Below, in pieces: positions 7,984-16,264 of a stretch of 64,000 bases of DNA. Origin of the DNA: Salipiger profundus (GTDB lineage Bacteria; Pseudomonadota; Alphaproteobacteria; Rhodobacterales; Rhodobacteraceae); assembly GCF_001969385.1 (NCBI RefSeq), contig NZ_CP014796.1:1877501-1941500 (forward strand), given 5' to 3'. Numbering within the stretch: position 1 is the stretch's first letter; each line of letters starts with the position of its first letter. A program made the position numbers and the translations under genes. Under the pieces are notes generated by a model. That model searched no databases. It saw only the letters and a program-made list of their open reading frames with translations, and was not told where the DNA came from.

Positions 7984-9288
7984 ATGGCTGATCTGACAAG
8001 CAATTTCATCGGGATCAAATCCCCCAACCCCTTCTGGCTCGCCTCGGCGCCGCCGACGGACAAGGAATACAACGTGCGCCGCGCCTTCGAGGCCGGCTGG
8101 GGCGGCGTGGTCTGGAAGACCCTTGGCGAGGCGGGCCCGCCGGTGGTCAACGTCAACGGGCCGCGCTACGGCGCGATCTATGGCGCCGACCGTCGGCTGC
8201 TGGGACTCAACAACATCGAGCTCATCACCGACCGCCCGCTCGAGGTGAACCTGCGCGAGATGAAGGCGGTCAAGCGCGATTATCCGGACCGCGCGCTCAT
8301 CGCCTCGATCATGGTGCCCTGCGAGGAAGAGGCCTGGAAGGCGATCCTGCCGCTGGTCGAGGAAACCGGCGCCGACGGGATCGAGCTGAACTGCGGCTGT
8401 CCGCACGGCATGTCCGAACGCGGCATGGGCGCGGCGGTGGGGCAGAACCCCGACCTGATCGAACAGATCACCCGCTGGTGCAAGCAGACGACCCGGATGC
8501 CGGTGATCGTCAAGCTGACCCCGAACATCACCGACGTGCGGCTGCCGGCGCAGGCCGCCAAGCGCGGCGGGGCGGATGCGGTCTCGCTGATCAACACGGT
8601 CAATTCCATCACCTCGGTGGATCTCGATCTCTTCGCACCGGAGCCGACCATCGACGGCAAGGGCAGCCATGGCGGCCTCTGCGGCCCGGCGGTAAAGCCG
8701 ATGGCGCTGAACATGGTGGCCGAGATCGCCCGCAGCCCGGAGACCGCTGACCTGCCGATCTCGGGCATCGGTGGTGTGACCACGTGGAAGGACGCGGCCG
8801 AGTTCATGGCGCTGGGGGCCGGAAACGTGCAGGTCTGCACCGCGGCCATGACCTATGGCTTCAAGGTGGTCCAGGAGATGATCTCGGGCCTGTCGCAGTA
8901 TCTCGACGAGAAGCAGATCGGGCTTCCCGACCTGGTCGGCCGTGCGATCCCGAACGTGAGCGACTGGCAGCACCTGAACCTCAACTACGTCAGCAAGGCG
9001 GTGATCGATCAGGATGCCTGTATCAAGTGCGGCCGTTGCTACGCGGCCTGCGAGGATACGTCCCACCAGGCCATCGCCATGTCCGAGGACCGGGTCTTCA
9101 CGGTCAAGGACGAGGAGTGCGTCGCCTGCAACCTCTGTGTGAACGTCTGTCCGGTCGAAGATTGCATCACCATGGAACGCATGGCGCCGGGCCAGACCGA
9201 TCCGCGCACCGGCAAGGTGGTTCAGGCCGAGCCGGCCGACTGGACCACGCACCCGAACAACCCGATGGCGAAGGTCGCCGCGGAATAA
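7984..9288 (+). CDS. preA: NAD-dependent dihydropyrimidine dehydrogenase subunit PreA
   Basis: The catalytic subunit (434 aa), partner of PreT. Residues 1-320 form an FMN-binding TIM barrel of the dihydroorotate dehydrogenase type (N-terminal GIKSPNPFWLASAPPT; GCPHGMSERGMGAAVGQN loop; VKLTPNITDV). The C-terminal domain is a two-cluster ferredoxin (CIKCGRCYAACEDT and CVACNLCVNVCPVEDC). In the active-site loop the position that is the catalytic Cys in mammalian DPD (ACGQ) reads Val (AVGQ) here. Whether that is usual for PreA I cannot check. It sits 24 bp after preT, and its stop codon is the first base-pair region of a strong hairpin. Confidence 0.92.
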   Translation: MADLTSNFIGIKSPNPFWLASAPPTDKEYNVRRAFEAGWGGVVWKTLGEAGPPVVNVNGPRYGAIYGADRRLLGLNNIELITDRPLEVNLREMKAVKRDYPDRALIASIMVPCEEEAWKAILPLVEETGADGIELNCGCPHGMSERGMGAAVGQNPDLIEQITRWCKQTTRMPVIVKLTPNITDVRLPAQAAKRGGADAVSLINTVNSITSVDLDLFAPEPTIDGKGSHGGLCGPAVKPMALNMVAEIARSPETADLPISGIGGVTTWKDAAEFMALGAGNVQVCTAAMTYGFKVVQEMISGLSQYLDEKQIGLPDLVGRAIPNVSDWQHLNLNYVSKAVIDQDACIKCGRCYAACEDTSHQAIAMSEDRVFTVKDEECVACNLCVNVCPVEDCITMERMAPGQTDPRTGKVVQAEPADWTTHPNNPMAKVAAE

Positions 9289-9310
9289 GATTTTTCGTCC
9301 GAAAAATCTT
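9287..9310. repeat. Perfect hairpin 1 of a tandem pair, overlapping the preA stop
   Basis: An 11-bp perfect inverted repeat (AAGATTTTTCG / CGAAAAATCTT) around a TC centre. The left arm begins inside the preA TAA codon. It is followed at once by a second hairpin with the same CGTCCG centre. It may act as a bidirectional terminator or be a repetitive extragenic element. Confidence 0.7.
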
Positions 9311-9311
9311 G

Positions 9312-9343
9312 CCCCAAGAAAATTCGTCCGAATTTTCTTGGGG
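9312..9343. repeat. Perfect hairpin 2 of the tandem pair
   Basis: A 15-bp perfect inverted repeat (CCCCAAGAAAATTCG / CGAATTTTCTTGGGG) around the same TC centre as the hairpin 1 bp upstream. It lies between convergent preA and the small leftward gene ending at 9359, the position expected of a two-way terminator. The shared centre suggests the two hairpins belong to one repeat family. Confidence 0.7.
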
Positions 9344-9358
9344 TCACGACTGGCTGGT

Positions 9359-9601
9359 CTAGCAGTGCACCAAGAGGTGCGCGTCGTCGCAGATGATCAG
9401 GTACTGGTCGCCGCATTCGACGAGGTGAAAGCCCCGCGCTCGCACCTCTTCGAGCAGCGCTGCATATCCCAACTCGCGGTGCACATCCCGCTTCCTGCGG
9501 CGCACGATGCCGCCGGTCTTCACGGCCTTCGCCGAGAACAGCTGATTTTGCCATGCGGGGTTGTGCGGGGCGCTTCGGGAGGTGAGGGGTAGGACTTTCA
9601 T
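9359..9601 (-). CDS. Small conserved protein of unknown function
   Basis: An 80-aa protein whose core (KTGGIVRRRKRDVHRELGY ... LLEEVRARGFHLVECGDQYLIIC) resembles a group of short Rhodobacteraceae proteins often mislabelled as N-(5'-phosphoribosyl)anthranilate isomerase. No TrpF domain is present and no catalytic residues can be named. It lies 24 bp downstream of the RutR-like gene on the same strand, so it is probably co-transcribed with it. A link to pyrimidine metabolism is only positional. Confidence 0.65.
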   Translation of the reverse strand: MKVLPLTSRSAPHNPAWQNQLFSAKAVKTGGIVRRRKRDVHRELGYAALLEEVRARGFHLVECGDQYLIICDDAHLLVHC

Positions 9602-9625
9602 ATGCCCAGCGTTTCCCGATTCTGG

Positions 9626-10258
9626 TCAAGCAGACGTTGTTTCCGGGGTAAGAAGCTTGCGGAACAGCGTCTCGACATGGGCGTTCGCCGCATCCCAGCC
9701 CGAGGCTTCCCCGGGCACCAGAACGCGGATCTGGGCATCGAAGTCGGCATAGTGCTGGGTGATCGCCCAGATCGACAGGATCAACTGCGCGGGGTCCGAT
9801 TTCGCCAGCCGCCCCTCGGCCATCCATTCCGCGATCAAGGCGCATTTCTCGTCGAACAGCGGCTTGAGGTCGCTTTCGAGATGCGGCCGCATCCGCGGCG
9901 CGCCCTGGATGATCTCGTTGGCGAAGAGCCGGCTTTCGCTGGGGTAGGCGCGGCTCATTTCCATCTTTCGCCGGACGTAGCCGATCACTTCCTCGAGCGG
10001 GATGCCGGCCGGGTCCATTTCGGCGAGCGGCGCCAGCCATTCCTCCATCAGCTTGCTCAGCAGGGCGACATGGATCGCCTCCTTGCCGTCGAAATAGTAG
10101 ATGAGGTTCGGCTTCGACATGCCGGCCGCCTCGGCGATCTGGTCGAGAGTCGCGCCGCGATAGCCGTGCCGGGAAAATACCTCGAGCGCCGCCTCCATGA
10201 TCCTTTTGCGGTTGCGCAACTGGATGCGACTGGGTTTCCTGACGGTGGTTTCTGGCAT
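9626..10258 (-). CDS. TetR-family repressor, RutR-like
   Basis: A 210-aa regulator, close to the 212 aa of E. coli RutR, which binds uracil/thymine and represses pyrimidine breakdown. The N-terminal helix-turn-helix is visible (MEAALEVFSRHGYRGATLDQ, AEAAGMSKPNLIYYFDGKEA). The C-terminal ligand domain has the RutR-like region ESRLFANEIIQGAPRM. The start at 10258 follows CAGGAAACC; an upstream in-frame start would add about 26 unconserved residues. It sits between the two pyrimidine operons, each with a matching 16-bp palindrome, so it is very likely their repressor. Confidence 0.87.
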   Translation of the reverse strand: MPETTVRKPSRIQLRNRKRIMEAALEVFSRHGYRGATLDQIAEAAGMSKPNLIYYFDGKEAIHVALLSKLMEEWLAPLAEMDPAGIPLEEVIGYVRRKMEMSRAYPSESRLFANEIIQGAPRMRPHLESDLKPLFDEKCALIAEWMAEGRLAKSDPAQLILSIWAITQHYADFDAQIRVLVPGEASGWDAANAHVETLFRKLLTPETTSA

Positions 10259-10339
10259 CTGGTTTCCTGTCCTGCCCGTTTTTCGGGCAGTGTCGCCCGC
10301 GATCCGCGCAATCGCCCGGCTGGCCCGGGACGTCAATTC

Positions 10340-10387
10340 TTGACTCGATCCGGACCGGTTGCAATCGTGCCTTTACCAAATGGTAAA
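10340..10387 (+). promoter_or_regulatory. Promoter region and RutR-like operator of the carbamoylase operon
   Basis: TTTACCAAATGGTAAA at 10372-10387 is a perfect 7+2+7 palindrome matching the RutR consensus layout. A TTGACT -35 element at 10340-10345 precedes it by a distance that puts the palindrome at the -10/+1 region, where a bound TetR repressor would block initiation. The -10 element itself is poor (AATCGT), so the exact promoter is uncertain. Confidence 0.65.
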
Positions 10388-10445
10388 AAACCGGCGTGCA
10401 CCCCGGATGGGCTGCACAGCAGGCAAGCGACACAGGGAGAGCAAG

Positions 10446-11696
10446 ATGGCGGCAACGGGCGAAAACCTCCGGATCGACGGTGACCGGCTTTGGGACAGCC
10501 TGATGGAAATGGCGAAGATCGGCCCGGGCGTGGCGGGCGGCAACAACCGCCAGACGCTGACGGACGAGGACGCCGAGGGCCGCGCGCTCTTCAAGCAGTG
10601 GTGCGACGACGCCGGGCTCAGCATGGGTGTCGACCAGATGGGCAGCATGTTCATGATGCGCGAGGGCACCGACCCGGACGCGCTGCCGGTTTACGTCGGT
10701 TCGCATCTCGACACGCAGCCGACCGGTGGCAAGTATGATGGCGTGCTGGGCGTGCTGGGCGCGCTCGAGGCGGTTCGGTCGATGAACGATCTCGGTATCA
10801 GGACGAAGCATCCGATCTGCGTGGTGAACTGGACCAACGAGGAAGGCGCGCGCTTCGCGCCGGCGATGATGGCGTCGGGGGTGTTCGCGGGCGTTCACAC
10901 GCTCGACTACGCCTACGGGCGCACCGACCTGGACGGCAAGGCCTTCGGCGAGGAGCTCGAGCGCATCGGCTGGAAGGGCGAGGAAGAGGTGGGCGCGCGC
11001 AAGATGCATGCCTACTACGAGCTGCACATCGAGCAGGGCCCGATCCTCGAGGCCGAGGACAAGGACATCGGCGTGGTCACGCATTGCCAGGGCCTCTGGT
11101 GGCTGGAATTCACCCTGACGGGCCGCGAGGCGCACACCGGCTCGACGCCCATGGACATGCGGGTGAACGCGGGCCTCGCGGCGGCGCGGATCTTCGAGAT
11201 GGTGCAGGAGGTCGCAATGGCCGCGCAGCCGGGGGCCGTCGGCGGCGTCGGGCAGATGCAGTTCTCGCCCAACTCGCGCAACGTGCTGCCGGGCAAGGTG
11301 GTCTTCACCGTCGACATCCGCTCGCCGGACCAGGAGAAGCTCGACGGGATGCGCGCCGAGATCGAGAAGCGCGCCGCCGCCATCTGTGACGAGATCGGCG
11401 TCGGCTGTGACGTCGAGGCGGTGGGCCATTTCGACCCGGTGACCTTCGATCCGGAGCTTGTCGGAAACGTGCGCAAGGCGGCCGAGGAGCTGGGATATTC
11501 GCACCGGGAGCTGATCTCGGGCGCGGGGCACGATGCCTGCTGGGCGGCCAAGGTGGCGCCCGCCACCATGGTGATGTGCCCCTGCGTGAAGGGCATCTCG
11601 CACAACGAGGCCGAGGAGATCTCGAAGGAGTGGGCGACCGCCGGCGCGGAGGTGCTCTTCCGCGCGGTGCTCGAGACTGCCGGGATCGTGGAGTGA
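10446..11696 (+). CDS. Zn-dependent N-carbamoyl-beta-alanine amidohydrolase (beta-ureidopropionase, PydC/HyuC type)
   Basis: A 416-aa M20-family hydrolase of the hydantoinase/carbamoylase group. It would hydrolyse N-carbamoyl-beta-alanine to beta-alanine, CO2 and ammonia, the last step of reductive pyrimidine breakdown. Metal-binding motifs are GSHLDTQPTGGKYDGVLG near residue 80, NWTNEEGARF near 125 and LHIEQGPILE near 195. The ATG at 10446 follows AGGGAGA. It is first in a seven-gene operon with the dihydropyrimidinase and ABC importer. An L-carbamoylase or allantoate substrate cannot be excluded from sequence alone, but the context favours pyrimidines. Confidence 0.85.
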   Translation: MAATGENLRIDGDRLWDSLMEMAKIGPGVAGGNNRQTLTDEDAEGRALFKQWCDDAGLSMGVDQMGSMFMMREGTDPDALPVYVGSHLDTQPTGGKYDGVLGVLGALEAVRSMNDLGIRTKHPICVVNWTNEEGARFAPAMMASGVFAGVHTLDYAYGRTDLDGKAFGEELERIGWKGEEEVGARKMHAYYELHIEQGPILEAEDKDIGVVTHCQGLWWLEFTLTGREAHTGSTPMDMRVNAGLAAARIFEMVQEVAMAAQPGAVGGVGQMQFSPNSRNVLPGKVVFTVDIRSPDQEKLDGMRAEIEKRAAAICDEIGVGCDVEAVGHFDPVTFDPELVGNVRKAAEELGYSHRELISGAGHDACWAAKVAPATMVMCPCVKGISHNEAEEISKEWATAGAEVLFRAVLETAGIVE

Positions 11697-11707
11697 GGCC
11701 GGGCCGG

Positions 11708-11748
11708 GTGGGGGCGCTGCCCCCACACCCCCGGGATATTTGAAGCCA
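11708..11748 (+). repeat. Hairpin plus roseobacter-type intergenic segment
   Basis: A perfect 8-bp stem GTGGGGGC / GCCCCCAC (11708-11726) is followed by CCCCCGGGATATTTGAAG and an AAG-rich tail. I recall this string as common between genes in Rhodobacteraceae, but cannot count copies here. It lies in the 91-bp gap between the carbamoylase and dihydropyrimidinase genes and may moderate read-through or protect mRNA ends. Confidence 0.4.
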
Positions 11749-11787
11749 GAAGAAGACCAGGGACACCCTGGCGCAGGGAGCAACAGA

Positions 11788-13242
11788 ATGAGCAAAGTCA
11801 TCAAGAACGGCACGGTCGTCACGGCCGATCTGACCTACAAGGCGGACGTGCTGGTCGAGGGGGGCAAGATCGTCGAGATCGGGCCCGACCTCGCGGGCGA
11901 CGAGACGCTCGATGCGACCGGATGCTATGTCATGCCGGGCGGGATCGACCCGCATACCCATCTCGAGATGCCCTTCATGGGGACCTATTCCTCGGACGAT
12001 TTCGAAAGCGGCACCCGTGCGGCGCTTGCCGGGGGCACCACGATGGTGGTGGATTTCGCGCTGCCGTCGCCGGGGCAGGGGCTGCTCGATGCGCTGCAGA
12101 TGTGGGACAACAAGTCGACCCGCGCGCATTGCGACTACTCGTTCCACATGGCGATCACCTGGTGGTCGGAGCAGGTGTTCAACGAGATGGAGGCGGTGGT
12201 GCGCGATCGCGGCATCACCACCTTCAAGCACTTCATGGCCTACAAGGGCGCGCTGATGGTGAACGATGACGAGCTCTACGCGTCGTTCCAGCGCTGCGCC
12301 GAGCTGGGCGCGATCCCGATGGTGCATGCCGAGAACGGCGACGTGGTCGCGGAGCTTTCGGCGAAGCTGCTGGCGGCCGGCAACAACGGGCCCGAGGGGC
12401 ATGCCTATTCGCGGCCGCCGCAGGTCGAGGGCGAGGCCACCAACCGCGCGATCATGATCGCCGACATGGCGGGCGTGCCGCTCTACGTGGTGCATGTCTC
12501 CTGCGAGGACAGCCACGAGGCCATCCGCCGGGCGCGGATGCAGGGCAAGCGCGTCTGGGGTGAGCCGCTGATCCAGCACCTGACGCTCGACGAGAGCGAG
12601 TATTTCGACAAGGACTGGGATCATGCCGCGCGCCGGGTGATGTCGCCGCCGTTCCGCAACAAGATGCACCAGGACAGCCTCTGGAACGGGCTGCAGAGTG
12701 GCTCGCTGTCGTGCGTCGCCACCGACCACTGTGCCTTTTCCACCGATCAGAAGCGCTACGGCGTGGGCGATTTCACCAAGATCCCCAACGGCACCGGCGG
12801 GCTCGAGGACCGCATCCCGATGCTCTGGACCTACGGCGTGGGCACCGGGCGGCTGACCCCGAACGAGTTCGTCGCGGCGACCTCGACCAACAGCGCGAAG
12901 ATCCTCAACTGCTACCCGCGCAAGGGGGCGATCCTCGTCGGCGCGGACGCGGACATTCTCGTGCTCGATCCCGAGAAGACCAAGACCATCAGCGCTGCGA
13001 CGCAGCAGTCGGCGATCGACTACAACGTCTTCGAGGGCAAGGAGGTCAAGGGACTGCCGCGCTTCGTGCTGACCCGCGGCCGTGTCGCGGTGATGGACGG
13101 CGAGATGCAGCCCGAGGAGGGCCACGGCCAGTTCGTCAAGCGCGAGCCCTCGGGCGCCGTGAACAAGGCGCTGTCGTCCTGGAAGGAGCTGACCGCGCCG
13201 CGCCCCGTCGAGCGCAGCGGCATTCCGGCAACCGGCGTTTGA
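11788..13242 (+). CDS. hydA: Dihydropyrimidinase (D-hydantoinase)
   Basis: Opens the ring of dihydrouracil/dihydrothymine to the N-carbamoyl-beta-amino acid, linking PreTA to the carbamoylase. It is 484 aa, the normal length. Binuclear metal ligands of the cyclic amidohydrolase fold are visible: the HxH in GGIDPHTHLEMPF, the carboxylated Lys in FKHFMAYKGALM, His in MVHAENGD, His in VHVSCEDSHEA and Asp in ATDHCAF. The ATG at 11788 follows GCAGGGAG. The next gene, the ABC ATPase, begins 68 bp downstream. Confidence 0.92.
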   Translation: MSKVIKNGTVVTADLTYKADVLVEGGKIVEIGPDLAGDETLDATGCYVMPGGIDPHTHLEMPFMGTYSSDDFESGTRAALAGGTTMVVDFALPSPGQGLLDALQMWDNKSTRAHCDYSFHMAITWWSEQVFNEMEAVVRDRGITTFKHFMAYKGALMVNDDELYASFQRCAELGAIPMVHAENGDVVAELSAKLLAAGNNGPEGHAYSRPPQVEGEATNRAIMIADMAGVPLYVVHVSCEDSHEAIRRARMQGKRVWGEPLIQHLTLDESEYFDKDWDHAARRVMSPPFRNKMHQDSLWNGLQSGSLSCVATDHCAFSTDQKRYGVGDFTKIPNGTGGLEDRIPMLWTYGVGTGRLTPNEFVAATSTNSAKILNCYPRKGAILVGADADILVLDPEKTKTISAATQQSAIDYNVFEGKEVKGLPRFVLTRGRVAVMDGEMQPEEGHGQFVKREPSGAVNKALSSWKELTAPRPVERSGIPATGV

Positions 13243-13309
13243 GCCAGAACAGCAGATGCGGGAGCGCGGCACCGACCGCGCTTCCCACAACAAGAGAGAG
13301 CATGGCACC

Positions 13310-14092
13310 ATGACCGGAAGCGCCATCATCGACGCGCGCGATGTCAGCCTGACCTTCCAGACAAACGACGGCCCCGTTCACGCCCTGCGCGACGTGAACC
13401 TGCAGGTGGAGAAGGGCGATTTCGTCTCCTTCATCGGGCCGTCCGGCTGCGGCAAGACCACTTTCCTGCGGGTCATGGCCGATCTCGAGCAGCCCACCGG
13501 CGGAGACATCCACGTCAACGGCGTCAGCCCCGAGGAGGCGCGCCGGCAGCGCGCCTACGGCTACGTCTTCCAGGCGGCGGGACTCTACCCGTGGCGGACC
13601 ATCGGCGGCAACATCCGCCTGCCGCTCGAGATCATGGGCTACGACCGCTCGGTCCAGGCCCAGCGAGTGAAGGAGGTTCTGGAACTCGTCGACCTTGCGG
13701 GGTTCGAGAAGAAATATCCCTGGCAGCTGTCGGGGGGGATGCAGCAGCGCGCCTCGATCGCGCGGGCGCTGGCCTTCGAGGCCGACATCCTGCTGATGGA
13801 CGAGCCCTTCGGCGCGCTCGACGAAATCGTCCGTGACCACCTCAACGAGCAGCTTCTGGCGCTCTGGGCGCGCACGCAGAAGACCATCTGCTTCGTGACC
13901 CACTCGATCCCCGAGGCGGTCTACCTGTCGACCAAGATCGTCGTGATGAGCCCGCGTCCGGGTCGGATCACCGACGTGATCGAGAGCCCGCTGCCGAAAG
14001 AGCGGCCGCTCGACATCCGCGACACGCCGGAATTCCTCGAGATCGCGCACCGCGTGCGCGAGGGGCTGCGGGCGGGGCATGCCTATGACTGA
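13310..14092 (+). CDS. ABC transporter ATP-binding protein (nitrate/sulfonate/pyrimidine type)
   Basis: A 260-aa ATPase of the SsuB/TauB/ThiZ family that powers the importer formed with the two permeases downstream. Walker A is GPSGCGKTT, Q-loop VFQAAGLYPW, signature LSGGMQQRASIARAL, Walker B ILLMDEPFGALDE and switch His FVTHSIPEA. The ATG at 13310 is used because the ATG at 13302 meets a stop after three codons. It overlaps the GNAT gene by 14 bp. Confidence 0.9.
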   Translation: MTGSAIIDARDVSLTFQTNDGPVHALRDVNLQVEKGDFVSFIGPSGCGKTTFLRVMADLEQPTGGDIHVNGVSPEEARRQRAYGYVFQAAGLYPWRTIGGNIRLPLEIMGYDRSVQAQRVKEVLELVDLAGFEKKYPWQLSGGMQQRASIARALAFEADILLMDEPFGALDEIVRDHLNEQLLALWARTQKTICFVTHSIPEAVYLSTKIVVMSPRPGRITDVIESPLPKERPLDIRDTPEFLEIAHRVREGLRAGHAYD

Positions 14093-14522
14093 GGTCATGA
14101 CGCCCCGCGCGGCCGGGCCCGGCGACGTGCCGGGCATTGCCGCCGTACTCAACCGCTGGATCGACGAGACGCCCTGGATGGAGCGGGCCAATGACGCGGA
14201 AACGCTCGAGGGATTCATCGCCGCCGCGCTGCCGGATCGCGAGATCTGGGTGCTCGGAGAGCCGATCGACGCCTACCTGTCGCTGAACGCCGAGACCGGC
14301 CAGATCGGCGCGCTCTACTGCACGCGCACCGGCGCGGGCTGCGGCAAGGCGCTGATGGACGAGGCCAAGCGCGGCCGCGACAGCCTGTGGCTGCACACCC
14401 ATGTGCCGAACCGGCGCGCGCAGGCGTTCTACCGGCGCGAAGGCTTTGAGCAGGTGGGCGGCGAGATCGCTCCCGAGCCGCCCGAGACCGTTCCGGAACT
14501 GCGGATGGAGTGGCACCGATGA
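14079..14522 (+). CDS. GNAT-family N-acetyltransferase
   Basis: A 147-aa acetyltransferase fold. The acetyl-CoA loop is visible in the region TGAGCGKALMDEAKRGRDSL, followed by LWLHTHVPNRRAQAFYRREG, the typical beta5-helix4 segment ending in the A-F-Y motif. The substrate is unknown. It sits inside the transporter operon, overlapping the ATPase gene upstream and the first permease downstream (ATGA), so it is translationally coupled to both. It might modify an imported base derivative or amino product; that is a guess. ATG 14085 is an alternative start. Confidence 0.82.
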   Translation: MPMTEVMTPRAAGPGDVPGIAAVLNRWIDETPWMERANDAETLEGFIAAALPDREIWVLGEPIDAYLSLNAETGQIGALYCTRTGAGCGKALMDEAKRGRDSLWLHTHVPNRRAQAFYRREGFEQVGGEIAPEPPETVPELRMEWHR

Positions 14523-15379
14523 GAAACATCCTGCCTGTCCTGACCGTCATCGCCGCCATCGTCGTCATCTGGTATGGCGCCGCGGTCTGGCTCAACGCGC
14601 AGTGGGTACTTGACACAGCCGCGCGGCAGGACCGCGAGGTCGGCGCCGCCGAGCTGGTCATGGAGACCTGGAGCCAGGACAAGCCGCAGCTGCCGGCGCC
14701 GCACCAGGTGGTGACCGAGCTGTGGCAGACCACGGTCGAGAAGAACATCACCTCGAAGCGCAGCCTTGTCTACCATGCCTGGGTGACGCTCTCGGCGACG
14801 CTCGCGGGCTTCGGGCTGGGCACCGCGCTGGGCTTCGCGCTGGCGGTGGGGATCGTCTACATGCGGGTGATGGACATGTCCGTCATGCCGTGGGTGATCG
14901 CCAGCCAGACCATCCCCATCCTTGCCATCGCGCCGATGATCATCGTCGTGCTCAACGCGATGGGGCTGTCGGGGCTGCTGCCCAAGGCGATGATCTCGAT
15001 GTACCTGAGTTTCTTCCCGGTCGTCGTCGGCATGGTGAAGGGCCTGCGCGCCCCGTCGCGGATGCAGCTAGACCAGATGCGGACGTGGAATGCGTCGAAG
15101 ACGCAGGAGTTCTTCAAGCTGCGGCTGCCGTCGTCGATGCCCTATTTCTTCACCTCGCTGAAGATCGCCATGGCCGCAAGCCTCGTGGGGGCCATCGTGG
15201 GCGAGCTTCCGACCGGCGCGGTCGCGGGTCTTGGCGCCCGGCTGCTCGCGGGCAGCTACTACGGGCAGACCATCCAGATCTGGTCGGCGCTGTTCATGGC
15301 CGCCGCCGTCGCCGCGGCGATGGTCGGGCTCATCGGCTTCGTGCAGCGGCTGACCCTCAAGCGCATGGGAATGAACTGA
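14519..15379 (+). CDS. ABC transporter permease 1
   Basis: A 286-aa inner-membrane permease of the SsuC/TauC binding-protein-dependent type. An N-terminal helix (ILPVLTVIAAIVVIWYGAAVW) is followed by a periplasmic stretch and at least five more hydrophobic segments. The cytoplasmic EAA-like coupling loop is around FFKLRLPSSMPYFFTSLKIA. It overlaps the GNAT gene (ATGA) and the second permease (TGATG). Two different permeases imply a heterodimeric channel. Confidence 0.9.
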   Translation: MRNILPVLTVIAAIVVIWYGAAVWLNAQWVLDTAARQDREVGAAELVMETWSQDKPQLPAPHQVVTELWQTTVEKNITSKRSLVYHAWVTLSATLAGFGLGTALGFALAVGIVYMRVMDMSVMPWVIASQTIPILAIAPMIIVVLNAMGLSGLLPKAMISMYLSFFPVVVGMVKGLRAPSRMQLDQMRTWNASKTQEFFKLRLPSSMPYFFTSLKIAMAASLVGAIVGELPTGAVAGLGARLLAGSYYGQTIQIWSALFMAAAVAAAMVGLIGFVQRLTLKRMGMN

Positions 15380-16221
15380 TGTGGATCGTGCTTGGCATTC
15401 TTGCATGGGCCGGCGGCTGGGCGCTGAACGTCTGGCTTGCGGGCCGCGCCCGCAGCCGGGCCACGGCGCTGGCCGTGCCGGTGATCTTCGGGCTGACGCT
15501 GATCTTCGTCTGGGAAGCGGCGGTGCGGGGCTTCGGCATCTCGCCGGTGCTGCTGCCGCCGCCCTCGGCGATCGTGGCCGAGATGGGCACCTCGAGCCAT
15601 ATCCTTTGGGAGGACTTCGTCCAGACCGTCATCAAGGGCGCGCTGACCGGCTTCGTCATCGGCTGCGCCGCGGCGCTCGGCACCGCCATCGTGGTCGACC
15701 GCTTCGACTTCCTGCGCCGGGGCCTGCTGCCGGTGGGCAACTTCGTCGCCGCGCTGCCGATCATCGGCATCGCGCCGATCCTCGTCATGTGGTTCGGGTT
15801 CGACTGGCAGTCGAAGGCGGCGGTCGTGGTGGTCATGGTGTTCTTCCCGATGCTGGTGAACACCGTCGAGGGGCTGCGAGACACCTCGGCAATGCAGCGC
15901 GACCTGATGCGGACCTACGCGGCGGGCTACTGGACGACCCTGCTGAAGCTGCGGCTTCCGGCGGCGATGCCCTTCATCTTCAACGGCTTGAAGCTCGCCA
16001 CCACGCTGGCGCTGATCGGGGCCATCGTTGCCGAATTCTTCGGCTCTCCGATCAGGGGAATGGGCTTTCGCATTTCCACCAGCGTCGGGCTTCTTGCGCT
16101 CGATCTCGTGTGGGCTGAAATCGTGGTGGCGGCGATTGCCGGTTCGGCGTTCTATGGCGGTGTGGCACTGCTCGAGAAGGCCGTCACCTTCTGGCACCCC
16201 TCGCAACGGGGCCAAGGATAA
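15379..16221 (+). CDS. ABC transporter permease 2
   Basis: A 280-aa partner of the preceding permease. It begins MWIVLGILAWAGGWALNVWL at an ATG overlapping the upstream TGA. It has six hydrophobic segments and an EAA-like loop LLKLRLPAAMPFIFNGLKLA. Like permease 1 it contains the proline-rich LLPPPSAIVAEM entry segment typical of nitrate/sulfonate/riboflavin-type importers. The binding-protein gene follows after 43 bp. Confidence 0.9.
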   Translation: MWIVLGILAWAGGWALNVWLAGRARSRATALAVPVIFGLTLIFVWEAAVRGFGISPVLLPPPSAIVAEMGTSSHILWEDFVQTVIKGALTGFVIGCAAALGTAIVVDRFDFLRRGLLPVGNFVAALPIIGIAPILVMWFGFDWQSKAAVVVVMVFFPMLVNTVEGLRDTSAMQRDLMRTYAAGYWTTLLKLRLPAAMPFIFNGLKLATTLALIGAIVAEFFGSPIRGMGFRISTSVGLLALDLVWAEIVVAAIAGSAFYGGVALLEKAVTFWHPSQRGQG

Positions 16222-16264
16222 CAAAGACAACAGGACCTACGAGAAGACCAACATGGAGGTAACA

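Noticed and set aside
6427..9252. 941-codon open frame on the minus strand
   Set aside because: It lies antisense to preT and preA, whose motifs are clear; its composition is the His/Arg/Asp-rich pattern of GC-rich shadow frames.
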